A stretch of DNA of 64,000 nt from contig RMBW01000042.1 of the NCBI GenBank assembly GCA_004009845.1, forward strand, positions 62,001 through 126,000, written 5' to 3'. Under the pieces are notes generated by a model. It made no database searches. It was given only the letters and a program-made list of their open reading frames with translations, and was not told where the DNA came from. This DNA comes from Davidsoniella eucalypti. Taxonomy: Eukaryota > Ascomycota > Sordariomycetes > Microascales > Ceratocystidaceae. Positions 1 to 10,934 of this stretch are shown in pieces. Made by a program: the position numbers and the translations under genes. How positions within the stretch are numbered: position 1 is the stretch's first letter; the number at the start of each line of letters is the position of its first letter.

Positions 1-3000
1 GCTTGTCGGTAGAAGAAGGGCGAGACATTGTAGAGAGCAGTGTGTGTATGGGTATAAGGGTATGACAATATAAAGCCAGGAACAAAACACGAATATCGTG
101 ATCTTGTAGAAATGTGCAACTTAGTAAGACTTGTCTAACAGCTTAAGACAAGCGGCAGACCCAGGACAAAGACCGGCCACCAGAAGTGGGCGATCATTTA
201 TACATAACGGCGCCTTTGTTCTCCAAGCAGAAGTCCAATCATAGCTTGCTGGTTGGACGTGAGGATATGTGCACACCCCACCCCTAACTAGTAGACTAGC
301 TAGTAGACGCTGCTTGCCACTAAGCAATGGAATAGCAGAAGAAGAAAGACGGATCCTTTTTGGGCTGACATGTTTTCGGAACTCTGCTAGGGCACCGTCG
401 CCTGTCACGCCGCTAATGGACAGGGCCACTGCTTGCTTGCATTACCAGCTTGGCACTACGGTTAGCCTGGTTTAAAATGTGTCGTTTTGGCGCCGTACAG
501 ATTTGTGCATACTAAAGGCATTTGTGGCCAGCTGGGCGTGCTACAAAAGTTGTGTACTAGCCTTACGGCAGAGGCGTGGTGGATGCATCAGCTTTAGTAG
601 ACTCTCCAGATGGCGATGTTTGACAATGTCAGAGGATGGCTAGGTCGGGTTAGCATCGGATACGAACGATGGCCGGTGCGATGGCCAAAATGGAAAGAGA
701 AAGAAAATACGGAAAACCTAAAGCAAACATGAAGGCTGGAGCTGCGAAAACTCAGTTCCTGCCCTCTAGAAATGCAGCTTGCTCCTTCCGCGGTGTTATG
801 CCATTTCCTGTTTTAGGCCGACTCCAAATTCACGGTACTGGCCAGATTTAGTGTGGCAGGTCTTGATAACAAGAAGATGACATAGCATGAAGGGGATTCA
901 CTGCTGCAGTTACTTTGCCACATCACTTTCTGTATTCACTTTTTTGTAAGCACTTGAGTTGTAATCGCTCTCTTGTCCATCTTTGAGGAAGCCCGACAAG
1001 CCCTTTCTCTGGTGGCATACAAGGCCGGCTCATGTCACACCAGCAGTTGTCCACAAAAAAAGCTCTGCAACTCCCGCACAAACAATCAAAAAAGGAAAGA
1101 ACCGACAGTTCACCATGGTGCCCGGCGGTGAAAATTTGATAGCAAAATAATTAAATAAAAAAGGCTCTGGACGCTGTGCTGTTATTGCGTCTTGGCCCAA
1201 TGCAAATGGTTCAAACTTGTGGATGGGCCATTTAGTAATGTAGTAAATTGTACAAGGAGCGCTCTTTCCCTCTTGATCGGCTGGCTAGCCAATCAGCACT
1301 TGCATGGGCCTGGTCTTGTTACCCCAGACTTGGCATCCACCCGAAAGTTCCACCTTTTTTTTTAGTAGCAAGAGCGAAAATCCTGTTTGGGCGCGACTGC
1401 CGACTCGGGTTCCTTGCTGGAAGCTTTTCTTTTCTTGTATTATTTTTCCTTGATATTGTCACGATTAAAACATGCTTATATACATATTATACATATACTT
1501 GTGAACAGCTCTTTTTCTTCATTTGGAAGGTGACCCGAAGCGATTGTGCCGGGGCCAGCCTTGAAGCCTTCCCAATGGTTTCGTTTCGAAATTCCTGTCT
1601 TGTTTCTTTTATGGCTACTAATATAATATCTTTGTGATTGTTTTAGGGAAGAAAACATATGGTTTACTGGCTAAATATACCTATGTAGCTATCTGACGAT
1701 CCATTCCATGTAGTGGAAGTGGAAGTTGTATCGCGAGGACGCCTCTTCGAGATATTGCTGCAAATCTGCAGTCAGCCCGCCTTCGAGCCAGCAATATCAC
1801 ACATAAGCGAGAGATTGGTTCTGCAACAATGCCAAATAGATATCAGATACTTATATCTGCAGCCTCTTGGCCTGAATAGTACACTTCGGGCCATTGGCGA
1901 GTCATCCTAGTCCAGTCACATTTGCAATCTCATGCAGTAACTAAAGTCACAGATTAGCCAGCCGTCTCTTTTTTGGTTGTCTTTCTGTGCGGAGAAGGTT
2001 TCGTTCTAAATGCAAGCTACCTCTGAATTTGGAGTATCTATCAGTTCTCTCCTTGAGCTACTCCAAGGCTAGCACACATCCATCCTATGATGGCAACAGA
2101 AAAAACTCACTAGACTTGTAGATTGAGGTCGTCATTGGGGGCTGTAGAAGCCCTCTTCTTGCATTTACTGCCGTAACCGAGGTGTGACTCCCGGTAATAC
2201 ATTCTGTAGAATATAAAACAGACGCCGCTCTTGCATCTGATCAGGCCATCCGAGGGTACGACAGTCGTCTCTTGAGATATTTATTGTCTATAAAGCATAC
2301 GTATGTATTCAAACGACTCCAAGGCACTAGATCCAACATTGGCTTTGTATGATGTTATTACTGGCGATCATGTACATGTAGATCATGTATGTAGACATTG
2401 TTGTTGTATCGGTGTAGATTACAGGCAAACTATTGGTTTCCCACCCAGAACTTGTGATAGAAGCCTGTCTCCTCCCCTTTTTGGGTTCCTCTCGTCATTC
2501 ATCTCCGGGCTTCCTACAGGCTACATCTCAATCACCAATGTTTCCATTCTTGGCCTGCTCGGTTCTATTTGGTCAAAGCTGTCGTTCTTCGTGTTGTTAG
2601 CCTTTATTCCGCACCCTGCAAGCCTAAAACTACTTGCTACCGACTAGTTAGTCTAAAGATTAGCAGCATCTTCTTGTATCGACGCGTAGCCAAGCGGGCA
2701 TTATTCATAGAAATCGAACGACAGGAATATCTTTTTGGTAAATGATGCGTGTAAATACAGGTAGGTTCCATCGTCACGATAATATAAGATCTGTAATGTA
2801 TATGAATGCATATTAACCTGATATTTAGACGCCATACACGAGCGACAATTATTTATGTTACAGTGCGAGCTAGCCTGTCAGAAATTTTAGTCTATTTGGC
2901 TTCGGATTTTTGGCTTAGACTTTGGTTCTGTCAAAGTCTGACTGCATAAGGTTTCTGCTTCCTAGAACTTATCGTGATTTAACTTTCCAAGCCAGCTCTA

Positions 3001-5771
3001 TTAATTCGCGAAGCGCGGAAATAAACAGAAATAAAGCACGCGACACATATTATCTCTTGGTGAAAGGATGAACATAACAAAGAGATATTTTTTTCCTCTA
3101 CTTCCCTGTATCCCCAACAGAATCCAGCCGGCACCTATTGCTGGTCCAATTCTCAACGAACTTAGCCACTGAACAGGCTCTATCCATCATTTAAACCTAA
3201 ATACCCGCCAGCATCTCCACTTCCAATGCGTCTCAGGACGCCTTTCCACACACACAGAAGCCCATATTGGGAAGTCAGCGCCGAGAATTGCTCCGGAGTA
3301 CTAAAGGCACTGCCAAGCCCATCTAGAATAGCTCCAATGTGTGCGACTCAGAGTCTCAACGACACTCAACAAAGAATTAACTTGGATATTTGGTGGCCTT
3401 GCATTAAGGAGCGTATAATTTGTAACAGAATCTCGTTGCAATATCAAAGTGGTTTTTTTTCTATTGAAAACTTAGTAGGCACCCCCTTAGACATGGGCGT
3501 GTGATAATAGCCTTTCTTTGAGGCCTCAGGTAGCCATTGAAGAAATAGATAGCATGTTGTAACAGCTCGCTTTGGATTGGACGGGCGATAGACATATGGA
3601 CCATAGTTCTGTGGAACCTTTTACATGTAGTCCTCAACGCCAAACGTCGACATCGCGATTTTGGCTCAAGATGTTCATCTAAACTATATCATGGCAGCAT
3701 CAACCAAGAAACTTGCGTTGTTGGTACAAGCACAGACTTCAATTAATCTCCATTTTTGCAGGTGACAGTAACAGTAGCAACACTTGGATCTCACAGTGTG
3801 TAGTCCTAGCAGGCCACGCTCTGTTTGACATTGTATATGCATCTCTTCCGTACACTGCTAGCATAACGAACGCATGCAGTCAGAATAACCTTATTTGTGT
3901 TTGACACTTGCTCTACGTCGCCAAGCCCCTCTACCATTGTTCATGCTACAGGGTCGCTCGAGAGGAAAAGACCGCGTCAAGCTCCCCCAACGAACTCGCG
4001 TCTGGAACTGGAGAACCCATCACATAGTGCGCCCACCTATCCAAAACACCATACCGCTAGTAATCGGCGCCGCAAGAGCCTCAACGCCCTGCAGCTGGGT
4101 CGGTTTAGCCTACATACGCGGGGTAGATCGGTAGTTCATTAGTCTTGGCCCTGACAGCTCTTTGTTGAAGAGCTACATGCCTCTCCAAGGATGCAACTAC
4201 AATGTTCGGCAGACATCCGAGAAGGAAGTACGCTGAATGGCTTCGGTTTGGTTCGTTTCTGTCGAGCAGCTATCGCCTTTGAAGGGAAGAAGCGCTGTCA
4301 AATCATGGTTGATATACACGCTTATCGTTCCGGATTGACCGACGGAAACGGAGCAGCGGGGGTTCCACCTTTAGCACCTCCATTGTTTCTATATCTTCAA
4401 AGCCATGTATATTTGTAAACTAGCCCTATATATGACAACACTAGACATATATTGTCCCACCAAACAATACATGGAACCTATCTGAGGAAATATTGCTATA
4501 ATAGCCACGATACCAGGCCCTTAGTAGTATAAACTTATCCATCGATATCGATAACTCTGATTTCACAATCACCTGTACTTTGAGTGTGCCTATACCACAT
4601 TGCATATTGAGCCAGTCATAGCGTGATATGCAATAAGGTGTTGAGACTATTTTCTCATGACCTTTCTGAATCGTTATGTTGCAACAATATCGTACAAAGC
4701 TTCAACATCAATATAGAGAAGCATTTCTATTCACACTTTCTGACTCACTTATTATCATTTAGTAAAGACAACAATAAGAACCAATATATCTACTCATTCA
4801 ATTCATTTTGTGTTGTCCCTGTAACCATCTTCTAATGTGGCTGAAATATTGAGATTTTATGCTTTTGTTGGGGTCATGTAATGCGGAGTCCCATCTCTGT
4901 CTTTGTTGGCCGGTGAGGTAAGCCAAGGGTTTCGGTGTCAACAGTATATATATACCATTGTAACTCGCTTCAAGCAGACCCGTAGTTATTTTATTCCATT
5001 TGGTCTGTTATATAGTATACAGACTATCTTTAATAATCACAATTAGTTTAATATCGCATATATAAAGCTCTACATAAAAATATATGCAAGCTATAGTTTG
5101 TATACCCCAACAGAACCCCTAGCTAAGTGATTATTGGAACCCCATTGGCCCATAATATAATATGAATATAGTGTATCTACAAAACATATCAATTCTTCTA
5201 TTCAAATTCACGTTAGCTATGGCGTGTCGAGAACTTTTGGGACAGTAAGCTCGTTAAATATATCATGTACCTCTTGGTCTGGCTAACCCTATCTCCGTAT
5301 CACGTGAAGTCTTGGTTGTAACCCTAATAGGTACCAATATTGAATTCAAAACCCAGATAATTTGCTACAACATGATGTCTTTGATAAAGATGTTTCATTT
5401 ATGAGCAAATTTTTTTTTTTCAATGAATCCATATATAATCTTCTGTATGTTGAGACGTGATTTTTGTATTAATTCCATGAAACTGGATATAGCCGGATTT
5501 ACCATAATGAAAGTTATGTTGTCGGATCAGGGATAAAACTCACCGCCTAATTTTTTCTGCCGCTTACAATGATCGCCACATCCACTTTGAGTTTAAGTCT
5601 CATAACATCATGAGCTGAGTGTGAGCCATTTGCTTTTGGCCACTTCCATATCGACGTCACCCGACCAGTTCACATCAGAAGATTTATCTGTTCGATCAAA
5701 TATACTTACAAGTCATACGAAACCTTCGTTATAACGTCTCAAAGTAAACGAAACACCCTTTTTATATAGTC
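1..5771. other. Intergenic, no gene supported
   Basis: I see no conserved coding sequence on either strand. The open frames are short, start mostly at non-ATG codons and resemble no family I know. The stretch 4400-5700 is notably AT-rich. A more GC-rich patch at about 3895-4142 carries an open frame with codon use more gene-like than its surroundings (see findings). I found no tRNA-like B box. Confidence 0.6.
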
Positions 5772-6584
5772 ATGCATCCATTTCTTTCACTGGGAAGACG
5801 ACAGGTAGTTCGGGCATGTGCTCGCTCACTTGCAAAATCGAGGATACAGTCTCCCAGTAATGGCGTAACGAGTCTTGATTCTTTTGCCTCATCGCCATCT
5901 TTAAATAGCAGCACGCTACCGCAAGTTTCTGTCTCGAGAGGCCAGTGTCGCCAACTGCACCAAAGCGCGGTTTTCCGGCACCCAGCAACATCAAGCCCTA
6001 GCTCTAGCGACGATAGCTCTTCACAGATACAAGACGCTCCACAAGCTCCCCTCACACACTACGACATATTTCCTGGGTCGCTACCGGACGGGCCGCCACC
6101 GAAGGGACATTTCCCGATCAACGTGAAGGCTCTCCGGCGGGAGTTTCTGCGTTTGCAGGCACAGGCTCACCCGGATCTACATCCAGCCAAGAACAAAGAC
6201 CGGGCGCAAGCCATGTCTGCGCTGATCAACGAGGCATTCAAGACACTTTCAAACCCACTGTTGCGTGCACAGTACCTCCTGGGACTGCGGGGGATTAATC
6301 CGGCCGAGGATGAGCGTGCACGTGTTGATGATCCGATGCTTTTGATGACGGTGATGGAAGCCCATGAGGTTATACAAGAGGCATCGGCGGAGGAGGAAAT
6401 GAACCAGTTAAAGGAAGAAAACGAGGAGCGCATAAGAGAGAGCGAAGACGTCTTGGAACATGCCTTCAGAGAAGACGATGTGCAGAAAGCAGTTGAGGAA
6501 TCAGTAAGACTACGGTATTGGGTCAATATCCGGGACTCCATCCAAAATTGGGAGCCTGGAAAACCTGTCAGTCTTGAGCACTAA
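5772..6584 (+). CDS. jac1: JAC1/HSCB-type mitochondrial J-protein co-chaperone
   Basis: Single-exon gene of 270 aa starting at ATG 5772. By family knowledge, JAC1/HSCB brings the Fe-S scaffold Isu to the mitochondrial Hsp70 (Ssq1 type) and stimulates its ATPase, so that the cluster can be transferred. Seen in the sequence: an Arg/Ser-rich, acid-poor N-terminus (about 1-70) that fits a mitochondrial presequence; a J domain at about 95-172 with the HPD triad at residues 133-135; and a C-terminal helical HSCB domain at about 188-262, with the Met-rich LLMTVMEAHE block that contacts the scaffold in this family. The spacing of J domain and C-terminal domain is that of HSCB, not of a generic DnaJ protein. 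It lies 324 bp upstream of CSN4 on the same strand. Confidence 0.93.
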   Translation: MHPFLSLGRRQVVRACARSLAKSRIQSPSNGVTSLDSFASSPSLNSSTLPQVSVSRGQCRQLHQSAVFRHPATSSPSSSDDSSSQIQDAPQAPLTHYDIFPGSLPDGPPPKGHFPINVKALRREFLRLQAQAHPDLHPAKNKDRAQAMSALINEAFKTLSNPLLRAQYLLGLRGINPAEDERARVDDPMLLMTVMEAHEVIQEASAEEEMNQLKEENEERIRESEDVLEHAFREDDVQKAVEESVRLRYWVNIRDSIQNWEPGKPVSLEH

Positions 6585-6908
6585 GTCAACAAATATCTTG
6601 GAAAGCCAAAAAAAAAAGGTGTACAACCATATTCACATATAGACAAATCAAAATGCACGCCATCAGATTGCTGCCTCTACAGGCCATTATGTCGTACTAT
6701 CTGTGATGGAAGCACCAACACAACACACGTCATTGGTAACTTCGTATTTCAGCCTGTTTACAGTAGAAAAGTGGGCCCATGGGAGCTCTTGTAATACTCC
6801 ACTATAGAATAAGCATCAATACACAAAACATAGCTCAGCTATAAATCCCAACAGCACCATCTAATCTTCTATCGAAACCATGAGCATTACAAGATCGTTC
6901 TAATCAAG

Positions 6909-8342
6909 ATGGATACTCCTACTTTCAACCCGACCGAATCTGGGACACAGCCATCAGAAGCTGTTCTCAAGGCCCTCAATGAACTCGGCGATGTCCCTGC
7001 TACGCGAGCCGCCGCTCTAAATGAGCTGATACCCAAGTTTTCCACGTATTCGCAGCCCGGCCACAGCATCGCCGATTGGTGCATACTAGTCGACCACATG
7101 CTAGACACGCCCTCTGGCGGCATCGTCGTAATCCGTGGTCTTCTCGCCCTCTGGATCGCCGAGATCCGCAAGACCCAACAAACCGATCTAATCATCGCTG
7201 CTGGTCGGCACATTCTAAACAAGCTGGACAACATGGCCGCCGCCAGCTCTGTTGTCGAGTTCAGTTCGCAGATCCGCGAGCTCGTTGCCTCGGCCTACGA
7301 AACTAGCGAAGAATTTGCTCTCGCCGCAAGAACCCTTGCTGAGATACCCGTCGATTCGCCGACACGCAGATTACAGCCCACGGAAATCGCTCGGGTCTGG
7401 GTACGCATTGTGCGAAACTACCTCGAGGTTGACGATACGGTCCAGGCAGAAACGTATATCGGAAGACTGATGCATATTATGCACGATGTTGACGACCCCT
7501 CTCTGCGACTCCACTACTCTCTTTCGTCGGCTCGCGTCATGGATGCTGCAAGACGCTTCCCAGAGGCTGCCTCGCGGTATATCGAAGTTTCCGTTTCTCC
7601 CCTCATCGGTGAAGATGAACGCCTATGCACACTGGGATATGCTATCCGCTGCGGCATCCTAGCTCCTGCCGGCCCCGCACGCACTAGCCTTCTAGGCCGC
7701 CTATACCGCGATGAGCGAGTACGCCAGCTAGACGAGTTTAGCATGCTAGAGAAGATGTTTTTAGAACACTTCATTGCTCCCGAGGATGCAGATGCGTTTG
7801 CAAAGACCCTGCGGCCCCACCAACTTGCTCTGACAGCCGACGGAACTACTGTTCTAGCGAAAGCCGTCATGGAACACAATCTCCTGAGTACTTCGCGATT
7901 ATACGCCAATATTAGCCTCGATGCTCTCGGCGAGCTACTTCATCTCAGCCCGGAACTGGCCGAGTCAACAACAGCGCAAATGATCGAACAGAAACGTCTT
8001 ATCGGAAGTATCAACCAAATTGAACGTCTAGTAGTTTTCGAGAAGGCCGAGGCTGCGGTATTCAAGGAAAAAGAATCGGATGATGCTGTCATCTCCCACA
8101 ATAATACGGGTAGGGCTACCGTAAGAAACAGGAGACATATCAAGCAATGGAATTCAAATATCCAAGGCTTGTCAGAGGAAATCGAGAGTATCACAGATGC
8201 CCTACAACAAAAGTTTCCGGTACGTATCAAAGCACATCTAGCCCAAAACCTTATGGAATGAACACTTTGGACATGCGATGAACAACATATATAACTAACA
8301 CGTTACATTTAGACATTTGTCGCTAGGAACCTGGCGGTTTAA
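6909..8342 (+). CDS. csn4: COP9 signalosome subunit 4 (PCI domain)
   Basis: Proposed join 6909..8219, 8313..8342, 446 aa, ATG at 6909. CSN4 is a scaffold subunit of the COP9 signalosome, which removes Nedd8 from cullin-RING ligases; in filamentous fungi the complex controls development and secondary metabolism. The N-terminal two thirds are TPR-like helical repeats and the C-terminal third is a PCI/winged-helix region. Before the intron the protein has the CSN4-like ending with RHIKQWNSNIQGL and a helix. An unspliced reading would end at 8261 with a non-conserved tail. I prefer a 93 bp intron (8220-8312: donor GTACGT, branch CTAAC near 8293, acceptor TTTAG), which keeps phase 0 and ends the protein in FPTFVARNLAV. 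Confidence 0.9.
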
Positions 8343-9268
8343 CGAGCTATGGTGTGTCGTAGTCAGACACAAAATCCAATATAACATGATGACTTAACTT
8401 CTATGTATGATTGCACAGTTTTATTCCCCCCCCCCCCCCTCTTCCCACCGCTTTCATAGTTGCTTTTTTCTTGTTTTATTTTGGCGTTCTTGGTTACCTC
8501 GATGATTGATGGGTCAAGTAGCAAGTGAAGGGAAAGATTGTACTTGTCCATTCATTCCAGATCATGTTTGATAGTTACATTTTCAGTTTATTTGAAACAT
8601 ATTATAATCACAATGTCAGCGAATACCGGAAGATGTTATTTGAATATATGAAAATACGATATGATATGGTGGTCCGTCCATATAAATTATTCATATTTAG
8701 TTGTATTCCGGTACATTCATAGATTGGACAGAAGGGATAGTCAAAGATAAGATAAGAGGTTAAATCTGGCGAAAATTAACTTGTTACGTAATTTTACTAG
8801 TGGAAACTAAAGGAAGGAAATGATAAAACATTCGAATATATAGAGGAGATACAAAACAAAAAACATGATAACGCAGGGAAGATGATGCGTCCAGAGCGAG
8901 TGTAGTTTCCAATAAACCTTACACATGAGGATTGAGATATCAGCCGTCGTCAGGTATCGACCGATGCTGTTAGATGCGAACCGAGTTGAATAAGGAAAGA
9001 AAAATGAAACCAAATATAGAAGAAAAAAATAAACTAATCATCATGAATAGAATAGGGGGTATTTTAAAACCGAGCGAACCGTGATAGGAAAAAAATACAG
9101 ACAGAAAGAAAAAAGGCCAAAGAGATGAAGAGTAGGGAAAAAAAATTAGATCATGAGAGGTTGCTTTCGCCAAAAGACGTGATAGGCATTGTGCAGATAT
9201 TTTTGAGAAGGTATTTGGGCGTTTTTTATATTTTATACCATGATAGGTTGATATCGAAGATGTTCAGT
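8343..9268. other. Intergenic, AT-rich, poly-C tract
   Basis: This holds the 3' flanks of the convergent CSN4 and SGNH genes. A run of 14 C residues lies at 8426-8439, and the rest is AT-rich with short A/T runs. No gene is seen. Confidence 0.6.
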
Positions 9269-10934
9269 TCACCTTCTATGCATCGTGATGTACGAGTCAG
9301 ATCGTCTTACTGTTTCGTTATTGTCCTCGTCAGCAACTGCCACGTCCCAGCTTCGTTTCGCCAAACGCTTCGAGCGACGCACCGGTCCAACGCCGGAGAT
9401 TTGGCTGTTGCTGAGATGGTTGTTACTGCTATGCCGGCTGTGGCTACGGCCATGGTGATCGTGGTGATGATGGCTGTGGTGGTGGCTGAGGCCAGTACCG
9501 CTAACGGTAGGCCGGATTGGTGATGAGTCTAGATATAGACCATTTCGTGACGGTACATTGGGAATGAAGGAAGAGACGGTCGACGTAAGCGAGTATGTTG
9601 GGCTGGCGGAGCCGTTTGATGAAGTGTCGCCTGTTGAAGTTGCCGAGTACGATTCACGTGATGATCGGGATGGGTTCCGCTCGGAGAGTAATGATGGGGG
9701 TGGTGAAGAGGTTGGCATAGAGATAGTTCCAGAATCGCCAGGTTTACGAGTGTTGATATCATTTGCGGGGACTGAAGCCGTCGAACGTACTGAAGTCTTA
9801 CGCGATGCCGAAGTTGACGTTGTTGTGCTACTATCGAGTAATGAGGGACGGATGAGCTCACGGTCTCGCGCTTGTGGGTCGCTGGGCTGCATGCCTCTGA
9901 TGATTGATATTATTTCAGCTGCAATATGGCCGCCCATCCAATCGTAGCCATCTTCGGTCAAGTTTCCGGTGGCAGTCCAATAGAGTTTGCGGCTTTGGTC
10001 GTCTAGACTGTAATATGGAATCTTGTTGTGCAGATCAAAAGCAAAGCTAAAAACAAAAACATTTATATGATTAGTCTGGTATCTTAGACGATTAGATAAT
10101 TCAGCTGTACTTACAACCCTGGCTCGCTGTGCTGCATGATATATTCATTCAAGTTTTCTCGCTGTTGTAGTTGTGTAGGTGTGCTGTACTGTGTTTCCGG
10201 CACGGTGAGGGCGAGGACTTTCTGGCCTCTGGATAATGGGATTGCCCACGTTTGCTGCAGATGCTTGTAGATTTCCTCGGCTGAAGATCCGTTCTTGATG
10301 TCGCTGTGAGATAAAATGGTTAGTTATGTGCCGTTTGAGCTGAGCTGGCATTGGAATGCAGGTAAAACATACTCAGTGCCACCTAATACAATAGTCCAAT
10401 CGTAGGTAGCGTCCGTCCCTGTGAAGGTAATATATTATTAGCCTTTTGATCTGGTAGTTGCACTGGAGGATCTTGTGCTAAGCTCAAGCCTTATATTTAG
10501 CTATATGCGACTGTGCTAAACCAGTCTGCACTGCTGCTACGCTGAAAGAACAGTGTTGGCGGGGGAGCTGCCGGAGGGTTCGATGACAGCCCATAGCAGG
10601 CGTTTAGCTGTGAAAGAAAAGCCAGCGAAAAACGGCGGAGGGGGGTGAAGTACTAACATCTTAATGACATGCGGCTATGGAACGAGCCTGTAATTACCGG
10701 ATCGTCAACATGGCCGTCAGTATCGACGCTCACATCATACCGAGGAAACTCGTCACCTAGCATTAGGTATAGGTTGCCGCTGTATGGGTGAGTGCCGCAG
10801 CCATCGTGGTCCTGGAACCAACCCAATGTCAAAGAGTCGCCGAGACACAAGACACGAAGCGATTTTACAGTGAATCTTGGAAACTGTGTCATGTCCTGAC
10901 GCCGTGGCGCCGTATCGTGGAGAGTGGTAAACAT
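9269..10934 (-). CDS. SGNH (GDSL) hydrolase-like protein with low-complexity, His-rich tail
   Basis: Proposed complement(join(9269..10046, 10115..10303, 10373..10418, 10658..10934)), 429 aa. All junctions keep the frame; exon 3 and 4 junctions use GTATGT and GTAAGT donors, and the first donor is GTTAGT. The N-terminal ~210 residues form an SGNH fold: block I with CLGDSLTLG (Ser34) and block III VLGGTDD (105-109). Block V aligns with the usual D-x-x-H-L-T...GYD, but here reads ATGN (196-199) before LTEDGYDWMG. The usual Asn of block III appears as Asp, and the catalytic Asp and His appear to be missing. The last ~200 residues are Ser/Thr/Pro-rich with a His cluster at about 359-376. No signal peptide is seen. 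Family members hydrolyse esters, but activity is doubtful here. Confidence 0.8.

Noticed and set aside
8220..8261. Unspliced C-terminus of CSN4
   Set aside because: A donor, CTAAC branch point and acceptor at family-typical spacing give a better ending in the same phase.
9558..9947. Plus-strand frame opposite the SGNH gene
   Set aside because: It is antisense to the Ser-rich tail of a spliced gene with recognisable motifs.
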